Positions 23,545-33,874 are shown, counted from the first letter of the stretch. The stretch is DNA of 64,000 nt from Prostheceraeus crozeri (GCA_907163375.1 CAJQUW010007819.1:868001-932000), one strand, 5' to 3'. A program made the numbers and translations. The notes: generated from the letters alone by a model not told the origin.

Positions 23545-23585
23545 TTTACGGACTTATGATCATTGTTTTCCCCTTTTCACTTCAG
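23396..23585 (+). promoter_or_regulatory. Element A: TATA promoter and spliced leader
   Basis: TATATAAA at 23396-23403 is followed by a pyrimidine-rich start zone (TCTTTTCTCTAGTCTTCACTC). A donor-like ACG/GTGGGT lies about 50 bases downstream, and a strong acceptor (TTTTCCCCTTTTCACTTCAG) ends at 23585. One CTAT-loop hairpin lies inside this candidate intron. The arrangement would give a short leader spliced to the coiled-coil ORF region. Confidence 0.5.
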
Positions 23586-23589
23586 AAAA

Positions 23590-24728
23590 ATGCCTAAACC
23601 AGCAAATGTGCGAACAACGTAGAAGTTGTGATCCTGCTTAAAAGTATTCAAGAGTGACGGTTTTAAAAAGCAAAAGTGTGGGAATATGGAGCAGGTGGGT
23701 GGGTTGCGCTACTTTCGCAGCAAACACCAAGTTTCACGCCTAATAGAGACACCGACGGACACTCCACACACAGCACGTGTGAGCAGGAAGAGCTCACAGA
23801 CACAGAGAAAGAAAGATTATTCGCCATGTAACTGAAGACGCTTGAAAATCAGCAGGCAGTTGCTGCAATTGTACCACCAGAAGCTACTCCAGCCCTGAGC
23901 GAATCAGCACCACAGTCGACTTCTGATCTCAGTGAGACCAGTAGCGAGAGTGAGGGGGCTGAGGAAGGAGCCAACAAACCTCGTCCGCTACACAAAGTTG
24001 ATCTCGATATCGAGACAGAGTCAGCGAGTAGTAGCGGAATTGTGACTCAATGTCGCACATTCCAAGATCGTCCACCACTGCTCGCTAAGCATGAAAAGCT
24101 GGAAAAAGATCTTGCTAAGTGGAAGGAAGATGCTTTCTACTATAAGCAGAAATCAGAAAATTTTTCGCAAATAACACAGGAGCTGAAGAAGTTGACGGAG
24201 GCGTTAAATGAAAAAGAAGGCGAGTTGGAGCGTGAAAGGTTCAAGAACCAGTCGCGCAATGCGAGAGAAGAAGGCTTGCTAGTTGAGAAGGAGAAAAGAG
24301 AGAAGGAGATGAGGCGGATGAGAGAGGAGATCGAAGGGCTGCGGAAGCAGTTGGCTAAGGTGATTGAGAGCAATCAGGAGCTACATTGCAAGGTACAAGG
24401 CAGTGATAGGAAGCGACAGAGATCGAGTCGTCTACACATCCCAATCAAGAAGGGAGAGGTGATAGCGGAGCCACTTCTCTACGAGCGAGGAAGAGCGAGT
24501 GGTGTTACTCCTGGCTGAAGAAGGGTGTTGACTGTCTTCACTTTACATTCAACCACTCAGAAGACATCACAGGATTCCTACATGAGCCACGCCCGGAGAA
24601 GCTCTGTAAGTTAAAAATAGGTAACTTAGAAGTCAAGATGATAACTAACAACTTCTTTCTTTACAGATATCAATGAAAAGCGCCCACCTGCTTCCGTCAA
24701 CGAGCCGGAGACGAAGCGGCAAGCTTGA
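23590..24728 (+). pseudogene. Element A: coiled-coil protein, broken
   Basis: Fossil gene region. The N-terminal third is rich in Ser, Glu and Pro (SESEGAEEGANKPRP near 23945-23990). The middle is a long charged helix (KLEKDLAKWKEDAFYYKQK, EKEGELERERFKNQSR, KREKEMRRMREEIEGLRK) that should form an extended coiled coil, followed by a basic patch (DRKRQRSSRLH). A GT-AG intron of about 61 bases appears to lie in its 3' part. A histone-like 3' stem-loop follows 40 bases after the last in-frame stop. There are a few breaks. Function is unknown; a scaffold or virion-associated role would be speculation. Confidence 0.5.
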
Positions 24729-24765
24729 GTCACATATCCCCACATCATCCCGAGAACGAACCATC

Positions 24766-24797
24766 GGTCCTCTTAAGGGCCACCATGGGGCAAGACA
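24766..24797 (+). terminator. Histone-type 3' stem-loop (element A)
   Basis: GGTCCT-CTTA-AGGGCC at 24766-24781 forms a six-base-pair stem with a four-base loop and is followed directly by ACC. A purine-rich CAAGACATGATAG lies a few bases beyond. Size, loop length and the 3' ACC match the conserved stem-loop of replication-dependent histone mRNAs, and the distance from the upstream stop (about 40 bases) is also typical. Unusual for a transposon or virus-like gene; see the second instance at 33184-33216. Confidence 0.55.
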
Positions 24798-25400
24798 TGA
24801 TAGAACCTCCTCGCGGTTTGCCCTAGATAGGCTTCGGTCTGACTGAATCTATCATATAAATAAAAATAGAATCACAAAGTTGTATCATGGCACGGAGAAC
24901 TTCGGTATAATTCTTCCTGTTGGTGGGCGATCTCTCTTGAGACATCGGATGACATCGTAGTGATGAGTGCGGCAAGGGCTTGAGACTTACCTTAATCCGA
25001 CTTTCCAACGATCGTTGTGGTCTCTTCGCTCAACGTAGCACCTTGAACGCCAATCGGTTGAATCTTGGCTATCTGCCACAGGCTACTTTTTAGATTCTCC
25101 ATTGCATACGTCATCTAAGAATGAACCATGAGTTCTGCTTGCCTCTATCACCGGGGCTAAATTGATGAAGGAATGAAACGGGATGACACCCTTGCACCAC
25201 ATGCAACACATCACAGACTTCTCTCTTCGGTAGTGAACAAGCTCTGAACGCATAACTTACTTTACTGTATCGCAGTCGATTGCTATACAAGTATTGAAGA
25301 AAACGAAAGTTAGTAAAATCAGTAGAAAAAACATAGGAAGACATGTGATGTTCCAAATATACTTATTTCGAAGATTGAACTCAACATGATAAACCATTGA
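24798..25400. other. No gene recognised
   Basis: Spacer between convergent genes of element A. Minus-strand frames at 24823-25008 and 25111-25356 have no domain. Confidence 0.5.
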
Positions 25401-25405
25401 TGAAT

Positions 25406-25424
25406 AATGCTACCACGAAGGGTA
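25406..25424 (-). terminator. Hairpin 3' of the minus-strand ORF of element A
   Basis: On the minus strand GCTACC-CTTCGT-GGTAGC forms a six-base-pair stem about 57 bases beyond the stop of the ORF at 25481. It lacks the ACC flank, so it is not called histone-like, but its position parallels the 3' stem-loops of the other A genes. Confidence 0.35.
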
Positions 25425-25480
25425 GCAAGTCTACCGTTTCTGGAAATCAACTACATGGTATCAGTAGATGCTCATTACCT

Positions 25481-25927
25481 CTAAAGTAAAGTAACATCAT
25501 TGAAACCCGTTTTACTAATAGCAATGACAATATGGTTTACTTTATTCAGAAGCAAATTATCGCCGTAACCATGAAAGTTGTCCATCCGAGAAATAATCTT
25601 CCGCAGATGTCGTGTATAAAACTCAGAAGCATCAGTAACATATTCTTGTCCGTAGGAACGAAATTGAAAGTCAACACTTTCCGCTTCTTCACCTTGTGGA
25701 AAATGAATGGAATTGACATTTGCAATTAAGTGAGCCTTGATGAGACTGTCCTTGAAATAAGATATCAACTCCGTAAATATTTTTCGTCTATAGTCTAAAC
25801 ATGCTTCCAATTCTGTCTCCTCCCTTTGAAACTCAAGGATGTAATCTTGTATTAAGCCTCCGAAGCTCTCTTCATGAAAACGAATCGTGCAATCATCATG
25901 TTTAAATGTATTGACTTCAGGTGCCAT
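25481..25927 (-). CDS. Element A: free-standing ORF resembling the polymerase N-terminal module
   Basis: An uninterrupted 148-codon frame, MAPEVNTFKHDDCTIRFHEE ... FYTRHLRKIISRMDNF, then YGDNLLLNKVNHIVIAISK. The pattern 'helix, aromatic/Gly-rich turn, hydrophobic strand with I.I.K' resembles the N-terminal region that precedes the exonuclease in the polymerases of A (NNLEKFLERDGGLVFDGIEK) and B (ESGWRFVKILSKKIVIDKY). It may be a stand-alone paralogue of that module or an unrelated protein of similar shape. It is transcribed opposite to the polymerase and looks whole. Confidence 0.45.
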   Translation of the reverse strand: MAPEVNTFKHDDCTIRFHEESFGGLIQDYILEFQREETELEACLDYRRKIFTELISYFKDSLIKAHLIANVNSIHFPQGEEAESVDFQFRSYGQEYVTDASEFYTRHLRKIISRMDNFHGYGDNLLLNKVNHIVIAISKTGFNDVTLL

Positions 25928-26057
25928 GCTTGAGTCTATTGCTAAACATCATTTTTGCCTAGGACGATTTCAATAACGCGTTACAAATGTGCGTGCGTGC
26001 ATCGGGAACTCTAGCTCGTCTGTGATTGGACGAGAGGTCTCATCGCTTAGGAAAATC

Positions 26058-26124
26058 TTTTAAAAGGCAGTGCACCAGCTCTGCTCTTCACATTTATCTT
26101 TCACAAGGTGAGTGTCGGTGAGCT
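26058..26124 (+). promoter_or_regulatory. Element A: promoter of the finger/polymerase unit
   Basis: TTTTAAAAGGCAG at 26058-26070 is a TATA-like box placed about 40 bases before a strong donor CACAAG/GTGAGT at 26103-26112. The matching acceptor is probably TTTCCTTTTCAG ending at 26523, just before an ATG at 26568. CTAT-loop hairpins follow the donor immediately. Confidence 0.45.
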
Positions 26125-26183
26125 CCTGCTATCAGGTTGTTTTGACTTGCTATCAAGTTGAATAGTCTCTTGCTATCAAGAGA
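26125..26183 (+). other. Three CTAT-loop hairpins in tandem
   Basis: CCTG-CTAT-CAGG (26125-26136), ACTTG-CTAT-CAAGT (26145-26158) and TCTCTTG-CTAT-CAAGAGA (26166-26183), spaced about 20 bases apart. Stems of four, five and seven pairs differ in sequence yet stay complementary; the loop is invariant. Confidence 0.75.
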
Positions 26184-26567
26184 GATTCACTTCTGCTCAT
26201 AAAACATATCATCGCTGTAATACTTCCTTTACTGGAGCGTTCCTTCGGGACGGTGGGTGCTGCCATAGAGGGATTGCGTTGCACGGGTTGTTCGTCGTTT
26301 GTTAGACCGAAACCTTTGAGGCGCTGCTCATGTTGGGCGTTCGACTTCATACTCAACGTGACGCTTTCTCTCGCCAGGTCAGAGTACTTCAGCCATTCGA
26401 CAAAGGTTAGTCTTTATGATATGGAGTACAGTGAAATGTAATTCATTAGATGTCACTTCAATAGTTGTTCCCATGATAAACGTTGACAAGGTAAATTAAA
26501 CGATTCTCATCTTTCCTTTTCAGTGATTGAAGTTTAACAATTCATTACCTATTATTAACTATCCGTC

Positions 26568-28004
26568 ATGGAATTCAACAAAGTTGAAAATTACCGCATT
26601 GCTGTCGAGATGGAGAAGGCTACCATCGTGCAATGTAACTATTTCTATCAAGGTTGACTCACTCTATTACCAACATCATTAGGGTAAACATCCCAATTAA
26701 AATCAAAACCCCTCCCCTATTTTATTCATGTTCAAACAGAATCCAAATTTTAACTCTGCTTATCTTTGCTCTCATTCATTTTCAGTGCATGAATGCATTT
26801 GAAATGGGGAACCCGTCCCCCAAGGAGCAATCGGGAAAGATTACGAGCAGCTTGACAAGTGTAAGAACCATCACATATGAGAACTGAGAGTTGGAATGTC
26901 ATGTTTTAGCACTTCCATATCAGTACAGCTTACTCTCTATCATTATTGTCTCCGCAACCTCTAATCTCATCTCTTTTTCCTCTCTACAGATTTAGCAAAG
27001 ATGAAGAAGTGGGAAGAAGTCGCGAGGTGGAGATTCAATGTTGAATTTCCTGCCCTACCTTCCCGCCCATCTACCTTCGCTGAAAGTCCGACTCCTTTCT
27101 CGGGCATCGTCATCGCCCCACCTCCACCGCCTGCTCCGCTCTCTGCACCAGTCCCTGCTCTCCGCCACCACGTCCCTCCGACACCCAAGCCCAGGACCCT
27201 TCCACCCTCGGCTCGTGTCCCACTCCTGCCTCCTCCTCGACCATCGGTGTTGCCGGAGATCAATTCATTAGATGGTAAGTAACCGTGATTGGGAAATATG
27301 GGGATAAGACTTCAAACTTGAAATTATGATCATGTTACTAATCTCTTTTCTCTTTTTTCTCAACAGATCTGACGGCTTACCTCCTGGATGGCGACGTTCC
27401 CTCCCGCCCCATCGTCATCCCAGCATCGCCACCACCTGAAGCAGCATCAAACGACCTCCGTCTCCTCTCCGTCGAGTCGGTGGATCGTCTGTTAGAGCAA
27501 GAGGAGTTGGAGATAGTCGGAGACGAGAGGGAGATCGAAGTCGAAGAGGAGAAGGACTTTCGATGCCAGCGGTGTGACAGGGTCTTCGCGAAAGCCTACA
27601 GTTTGAGACGTCACACCGCTGGCAATACCTGCAGAGGAAGAAAGCGCCGACCGATGCCTCAACGACCCAGGTGTGAAGGTTGTGGACGCACGTTCTACAA
27701 CAGCACCAACTTACAGCGTCACATCGAAGGCCGATCCTGTGGCAGCGTGAGGCAACCATCGACAACAACAGGTAGGAAGCATCCCTCACCACCCGTCGGC
27801 TTTTCCTGTTCTTCGTGTCGGAAGAGCTTTCCCACAGAGTTTGTTCTCTCTTCGCACACACTCTGTCACACACATTCCACTGAGCTTTACACTGACAACA
27901 ACGTCACTGTAAGGCTGAGCAAGTTCTCCCTTGAGAGGCTCGTTCGTGACTATGAGATGGAAAGCTCTGAACCTGTACAGGATACATCCATTCCTGTCAA
28001 ATAA
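26568..28004 (+). pseudogene. Element A: proline-rich and C2H2-finger region upstream of the polymerase
   Basis: Several open segments separated by short stretches with GT-AG borders, so a spliced gene is likely. A Pro-rich part (IAPPPPPAPLSAPVPALR) lies at about 27110-27260. A second part at about 27367-28004 is acidic (EREIEVEEEKD) and then carries three C2H2-type fingers: CQRCDRVFAKAYSLRRHTAG, CEGCGRTFYNSTNLQRH and CSSCRKSFPTEFVLSSH. Finger-bearing N-terminal regions are common in polymerases of Polinton-like elements of invertebrates. It probably binds element DNA or forms the polymerase N-terminus. Treated as part of a fossil. Confidence 0.6.
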
Positions 28005-31000
28005 TATTGGTTTTATTCATCAAATGTTGGCGAGTTTAGATAAGTTTTTGCTCAAAGGCATGTTTTACGTTTCTGCTCGTTTCAATAAAATATACAGCAG
28101 TACGGGAGAAGTAGAGTCCACTGTGACGATTAGGATAGCCTCCTGTGCTGCTGATCTCATAGCTGATGTGAACGAGTGGATAGAGAGACATGCCACCTAT
28201 CTCGTCAACAACCTGGAAAAGTTCCTGGAAAGAGACGGTGGACTGGTCTTTGATGGGATCGAGAAAGTAGACATTAAAATCAATCTCTTAGAAAATTTGC
28301 AAGGGAGCGGTTGTTTCACCCTCTCCAAAGCACTGGCTGCCAAAAAAGGCTGTCATCAATGTAGAGTGTCAGTCCCAGTGTTTCAAGTATGCCGTCCTCT
28401 CCATTCTTCACTATGATGATATAAGTGTACATCGTGAACGAATCACTCACTATCGCGAATGGGAGGATCAACTTAAGTTTGACGGGCTAGATGTCAACAC
28501 ATTAGATTTTAAAGACATCACCCAATTTGAAAAATTAGATAAAATTAAGACAGTTGTCCATCTCTGGGAATAAGGTCTGAAGGGCGCTAGGTATAACAAC
28601 CGCCAAAGTACGAGTAGCTTCGACCGGGTTTTCAATCTTCTCCCAGTGTATAGCGACAACCACCCAGAATGGCGTTATTGTGGCATTCCTAAAATTTCAA
28701 AGTTGTATCGCCACCAACAAAGTTATGATAGCAAACATTATTACTGTGATCGCTGCACACGGCGCTTTAGGTCAAAACCATTATTTGAACAGCATTGCCA
28801 GTGGTGCTCTCGGGGTAGGTCTCAAATAGAAGTGATGCCCAAAGATAAATTTTATGGGTATGAAGAAAAAGGCAATGAGCTGAGTCCCTTTTGTGTCATT
28901 TATGCGGACATTGAAAGCTATATTGATAGTGAAGATCAGACTCACCATCCTTCAGCCATTGCCTGTTATGAAGTTTGGCATTCTTACTATAGGAACCAAA
29001 ATAAACTGCATGTGTGGCAAGGTGAAGACTGCATGTTAGAATTTTTAAAATTTTTTGATAAAAAAGCCCGTTTTCATCAACGCTATGAAACGGAGCTCAC
29101 TAGGAAACCCATGTGTTTCATGGAAGTCGATGAATTAAAATTTGATAGGATCACAGAATGTCCCCGCTGCTGTTCATCCTTTGATGAGAAGCAGCATAAG
29201 AAAGTGAGGGACCATTGCCAGCTCAGTGGTAAATTTAGGTCTGCCCTGTGCAGTAAGTGTAATATCTCACTTAGTCTCAAACGGCGGACGCTCCCCGTCA
29301 TCTTTCATAACGCGCATCATGATGCGCATATTCTTCTTCGCCATGGTCTAGGACATATGAAGTCATGGTCGATGAACGTCATAGCGCAAAGTAAGGAAAA
29401 ATTCATGTCTATGTCGGTCAAAGTCCACGTTGACAAAACACAAGAGGGGAAACCTGTCTTTTATGATGTTAATTTTATGGACAGTTTTCAGTTTATGTCT
29501 TCTTCCTTAGCCACTTTGGCTAATAATTTAGACTCACTTCCCCTCACACAAAATTTGAAGAAAGACTATCCTACTATTAGTGACAGTCTCATGCGACGGA
29601 AAGGGGTGTTTCCTTATAGTTATTTTGGTTCAATCGACATATTGAAAGAAACATCCCTTCCGCCCACTGATAAATTTAAGAACAATTTGACGGGTGAGGA
29701 CTGTTCGCCTAATGACTATAGGTATTCACAGCAGGCATGGCAAGAATTAGGTTGTCACTCGTTTAGTGACTATATGCTTGCCTACTTAAAATTAGATGTT
29801 TTGCTCTTAGCCGATGTCTTTGAGGCTTTTAGAAAGTTGCACTGGAGCAGGACGCATTGGACCCCGTCCATTACATTAGTTTACTGGGGTTGTCCTACCA
29901 GTCAGCTGTTAAAATGACTAGGGAAAAAATACATTTCTTAGACGATTCCGAAATGTACACCATGTTTGAACGCAGGATCCGAGGTGGACTGACGTTTGTC
30001 AACAAGCATGTTGTCAATGAAAAAGTCGATGGTGAATGTGACACCAACCTGATGTACATCGACCAAAATAATTTATATGGAAGTGCACTGTCGAAACTTT
30101 TGCCACAATCCCACTTTGCTTGCCTTGAACCCCATGAAGTTGAACACTTTTCCTACCCCCAGCACAATTTAGGACTGGAAGATGAGGCCGACATAGGTTA
30201 TTTGTTTGAAGTCGACCTCACCTACCCAGACTGCATTAAGAATAAGACATCAGACGTCCCTCTTGCTCCGGAGTCTGGTATAGTAACTGAAGATATGTAT
30301 TCTCCCTTTATGGACCAACTAAAATCTAAGTATGAAGGAGAAAATAAAATGAAATATCATCCTGCTAGAAAGCTGCTGCTCACCCAGTGTGATAAACAAA
30401 ATTGTTCATTACAAAATCCTCAAATTTTATTTAAGGATGAGCATGCAGTTACAAAAAGTGCATAGGGGTGTTCAATTTCATCAAAAGGCCTTTTTGAAGT
30501 CCTACATGGATTTTGATAGCCAGAAGTGTGCTGCCTCCAAGAATCCTTTTGAAAAGGATTTCTTCAAATTTGAGAACAATTCCCTCTTTGGTAAAATCAT
30601 GGAGGATGTAAGAAAGCGCATCAATTACAATTTGGTGACTGATCCTGAGGTAGCTAGAAAAATGCATCGTTCGCCACTCTTTCTATATGCTGATGCCATT
30701 ACCGAAGATCTGGCCGGCATTAAGATGATAAAACCGAAAGTAGAGTTGTGCAAACCCATCTACATAGGTCAAGCTGTTTTAGATCATTCCAAACTTCAGA
30801 TGTACAACCTCTACTACCACACGATAAAATCATGCCCACTCATCAATCATGCAGAATTGGTAGACGGGGATACTGATAGCTTTTTCCTCGCACTCACCAC
30901 TAGGAAAAGAGTCAGCAAGGAAGATGTTCTGCACCAGCTAAAGCCACACTTTCATAGCTCCAACTATCCCACAGAGCATCCGCTTTAGTCGACCTTAGAT

Positions 31001-31399
31001 AAAGCAAAGCTTGGTTGCTTCAAAGATGAATGCGCCGGCAATAGGATAGAAGCGATGATCTTGCTTCACCCCAAGATGTACTCTATGAAGTTAAAATCAT
31101 CAGAGCCTTCCATAAAATGGGCGAAAGGCATCTCGAAGTCCATCGTTAGGAAAATGACACATAGAGACTATCGAGATGTCATAAATTCAACTTAAAAAAG
31201 TTCAGTCAATATGACGATTTTAAAATCAAAGGTACACGAAGTAACGACAACAACGTTTAGGAAACGGGCACTCTCTGCTTGGGAAGACAAGCGATGCTGG
31301 ATGAGTCCTAACCACTCATTACCGCATGGCCATCCAGACACACATCCACCTCCACCCAAGAAACAGAAACTTTCTCTTCCTAAGTCCGACGATGTATGA
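28005..31399 (+). pseudogene. Element A: protein-primed family-B DNA polymerase, broken
   Basis: Fossil of a replicative DNA polymerase. In order: an N-terminal module with NLEKFLERDGGLVFDGIEK near 28210-28280; a finger (YYCDRCTRRFRSKPLFEQH) near 28740-28790; ExoI VIYADIESY near 28895-28925; a Zn/HNH-like CPRCCSSF ... VRDHCQLSGKFRSALC near 29160-29255; ExoII HNAHHDAHIL; ExoIII YLKLDVLLLADVFE near 29795; RRIRGGLTFVN; motif A YIDQNNLYGSAL near 30057; motif B FENNSLFGKIMED near 30570-30605; motif C DGDTDSFFL near 30865; and a C-terminal WEDKRCWMSPNHSLPHGH. All hallmarks of proofreading and polymerisation are present, but the reading frame has several breaks, so it is inactive. Adintovirus/Polinton type by motif order. 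Confidence 0.9.
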
Positions 31400-31549
31400 T
31401 GATGTATGCTTCCTCTCTGTTGTGGTTAATGTTTTGTTTTTCTCAACATAGCGTTTTCCATGGGATGTTGTAAGTGAGTGCCTTGTAACATGCGTCCAAC
31501 TCCTGATCACAACATATCATCGATGGGGTATCCAGTGCTTTTACTGACT

Positions 31550-31658
31550 TTGTTTTGTCCCTGTGCAGTTTCCGGCACATCAGTGACTTTGCTTTCTCCG
31601 CACGCATCAGTGACTTTGTTTTCTCCCTGCACATCAGTGACTTTGTTTTCTCCGTGTA
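31550..31658. repeat. 27-base tandem repeat, 3-4 units (element A)
   Basis: CATCAGTGACTTTG followed by a variant of TTTTCTCCCTGCA begins at 31578, 31605 and 31632, with a degenerate unit before. Repeated at 42096-42204 in unit 2. On the minus strand it reads as a nine-residue repeat VTDVQGENK within a 79-codon frame; whether that is translated is unknown. Confidence 0.8.
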
Positions 31659-31764
31659 TAGTATTAACTATGTGTAACTGTGATGTACATATCATGTACA
31701 GACTGTCTCGTTTTTCTTTTGACATAAAGATGGGATCCACACTCAATAGACAGAAGTAAAAGTT

Positions 31765-32225
31765 TTGATCATTTTGTAAGATGGGTAGGGTTAGAAATAA
31801 AAATGATGATTGTGAAGTTTGAATTAATGTTAGAATTATTTCAGAGTTTGCAAGATAGGTAAAGTATAAAATAAAGTAACAAGCATTTCAATGTTTGTAA
31901 GATAGGTAAAGCATAAAATAAAGTTAGAATCATCTCACTGTTTGTAAAGTTAGAAATAAAGTAGTTGTTTGTAATGTTAGGAATAATGTCATTCACAAAT
32001 GGTTAAGTTAATAAATGTACTATACACTAATAGTTAACATTCACTTGTGTTATATAAAACCCTAAATCTCGAAATCCAACCGTAGGTAACCCATCCCCAT
32101 AGATTATGGACTTAAGCAATTTATAGGTAAATTATAAAATATAGTGACAAGCATTTCACTGTTTGCAAGATAGGTAAAGTATAAAATAAAGTCATGGCCA
32201 TGTCAGAGTTTGTAAGTTAAAAAGT
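31765..32225 (+). repeat. Degenerate repeats rich in AATAAA (element A)
   Basis: Units of the form TTTGTAAGATAGGTAAAGTA then TAAAATAAAGT recur about six times with drift. They place many AATAAA/AATAAAG signals between the end of the plus-strand polymerase and the end of the minus-strand genes, so this is a plausible polyadenylation zone. A TATATAAAA and a TATAAATA box lie just downstream (about 32051 and 32312). Repeated at 42311-42771. Confidence 0.6.
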
Positions 32226-32473
32226 TAACATCCTCAAGTTCCCAACGAATGTAACATCATGAAAATTTCTTCGGCTTAGGAAACATCAACGACTTTGCTG
32301 ACTCATGTCTATAAATAGCTCTGACTCCTTAAGTGGTAAAGCACCAGTCAGCTAGATAAGAACCTAATCAGTCTTGTTCAACCTTTTCACCTACACGTGT
32401 GTGGGCGTGCCACTTCCGAATCAGAGCAGCAGGAAAGAGTTAAGTTTCATAAAATATACAATGATTACAAGTT

Positions 32474-33101
32474 TTAATGTTGGCTAGATTCACTAACATC
32501 TTCAATTGAACAGACACTACTATACTCTTCAATGTCAGGGGACTGAGGCGTAGATGAGGCATGAGTGCTTGCATTTTCTTGACGACTTCGTAACACATGA
32601 ACTGCACCACGAAATGAGAAAGGTTTCCTAGGACTTGGATTTTGCCGCAGCGAAAGATTTGAAGATTTCGACCGTTGCTCATGCGAATGACCAACATTTG
32701 TGGACGACCGCGATGATACACTGAATCGGGAAGAAGTATGCAACTGTTCTAAATCGATGTCTCTTCTGAGATTCATTTCGCGCATGGCGTTGATGATGCG
32801 GATGGGGAGCATGATTCACAAAAGACATGAGGGTTGAGTGAACTTCCCTTTTATACTTTTCCCATGAGGGTTTCGGAATCACCATGTAGCAGTGATCATT
32901 ATGTAGAATCATCTCTTGAATGCGAATAAATACAATGCCGTCTCCTACGTTAATGACACGGCAAGAGTTGGATAGGATTGCGCGATGCAACCTTCGTAGT
33001 TGAAAGCGTTCTAGAGTTATCTGAAGTTGACGTTTCGCATCATGAAATGTAACACACTGACTTTTCCATGATATATAGAGGCATGCTGATAATTTCCACA
33101 T
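32474..33101 (-). CDS. Element A: minus-strand ORF region, unknown
   Basis: Two overlapping minus-strand frames occupy this stretch: 33101-32679 (MWKLSACLYISWKSQ ... NDHCYMVIPKPSWEKYK) and 32812-32474 (basic, Ser-rich, RSSTNVGHSHEQRSKSS). Which is translated, and whether they belong together, cannot be told. Neither is a recognised family. The stretch is preserved almost unchanged in unit 2 (43020-43647). Confidence 0.4.
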
Positions 33102-33183
33102 GTTTTAAACCTGAGTGAAGAATGATATGCCTAAGAAAGAAGGAAAGAGTCATGTTCATGTGTGGCATGATGAGTGTACATTT

Positions 33184-33216
33184 TCTTTCTTGATACGGTG
33201 GCCGTTAGGCCTTGGT
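33184..33216 (-). terminator. Histone-type 3' stem-loop with HDE-like box (element A)
   Basis: On the minus strand: ACCAA, then GGCC-TAAC-GGCC, then ACC, then eight bases further on CAAGAAAGA (33192-33184). The ACCAA and ACC flanks and a downstream CAAGAAAGA are the flanks and the purine-rich histone downstream element of animal histone genes. The stem has only four pairs, short of the usual six. It lies 40 bases beyond the stop of the ORF at 33256. The identical sequence is at 43730-43762 in unit 2. Confidence 0.55.
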
Positions 33217-33255
33217 CTCATAAAGACCGATGGTGCGTTCTCAGTGTGTGGAGTG

Positions 33256-33822
33256 TTACTGTAGTTGATCATCATCAACATGGACATCATTTTTAAAGGT
33301 TATGGAGACAAGATAGGGATTCAACGTAAACAACCTTCCGTCCCTGCGCGGACCCATGTAGATGGTTTGAATTTTAATTTCGAAGGAGCACAATCCTTTT
33401 TCCAAAATAGGGAGAGGTTTGCAATTGAGTAAGTCGAACTCGTTGCCCTCCTTTTTATGAATCATGAGACAGTGTCTATCCATATGAACATACATGTATC
33501 TTCTTTCCATGATGGGAACGTGTGGCTGCTTCCCACTGTTTCGAACAATTTCTTTGGGAATGGTGAGATTTTCTTTCAGAAATGTTTCAAGAGTATTGAA
33601 TTGTAACCGTGTCCAATAGTCTAACGGTACACACACAGCGATACCATACTGTGTTGACATAACCTTTAGATAAGCCATCCGATGACTTGGAGTTTTTATT
33701 GTCACGACTTCTCCATGATGAGTTATCTTTTGATTGAAAGCATTTTTACCCGATGCTAAAGTATGGAAGTTCAGTGTACCCAGTGCTAGAGCAGAGGAGT
33801 TGATGGCTTCGAGCAACTGCAT
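33256..33822 (-). CDS. Element A: minus-strand gene, unknown protein
   Basis: The open frame formally reaches 33891, but a TATAAAA box on the same strand at 33868-33874 lies inside that extension, so transcription should begin near 33840 and the first usable ATG is at 33822 (MQLLEAINSS). The product would be about 188 residues with a mixed alpha/beta look (YMYVHMDRHCLMIHKKEGNE, FEIKIQTIYMG, LVSITFKNDVHVDDD). No family recognised. It ends before a histone-like stem-loop. The frame is open here; the second copy at 43802-44436 is disturbed. Confidence 0.5.
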   Translation of the reverse strand: MQLLEAINSSALALGTLNFHTLASGKNAFNQKITHHGEVVTIKTPSHRMAYLKVMSTQYGIAVCVPLDYWTRLQFNTLETFLKENLTIPKEIVRNSGKQPHVPIMERRYMYVHMDRHCLMIHKKEGNEFDLLNCKPLPILEKGLCSFEIKIQTIYMGPRRDGRLFTLNPYLVSITFKNDVHVDDDQLQ

Positions 33823-33867
33823 GGTTAGCGCAAGGACGGAAATGATTGCCATGAGCTCAGTCGTCCG

Positions 33868-33874
33868 TTTTATA
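33868..33874 (-). promoter_or_regulatory. TATA box of the minus-strand gene of element A
   Basis: TATAAAA on the minus strand (GGTTATAAAACGG). The spacing to the ATG at 33822 fits a leader of roughly 15-20 bases. Repeated at 44413-44419. Confidence 0.5.

Noticed and set aside
27001-27282. Three overlapping proline- or glycine-rich frames on both strands as separate genes
   Set aside because: Only the plus-strand frame beginning MKKWEEVARW fits the finger gene of element A; the others are shadows of a G+C-rich stretch.
31211-31399. Separate small gene after element A's polymerase
   Set aside because: WEDKRCWMSPNHSLPHGH is the C-terminal box of the polymerase type, so this belongs to the polymerase region.
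32312-32400. Plus-strand TATAAATA promoter for a gene in element A
   Set aside because: The box and its downstream leader look good, but only minus-strand genes follow, so no product can be assigned. It could drive antisense RNA or a lost gene; left as a note.
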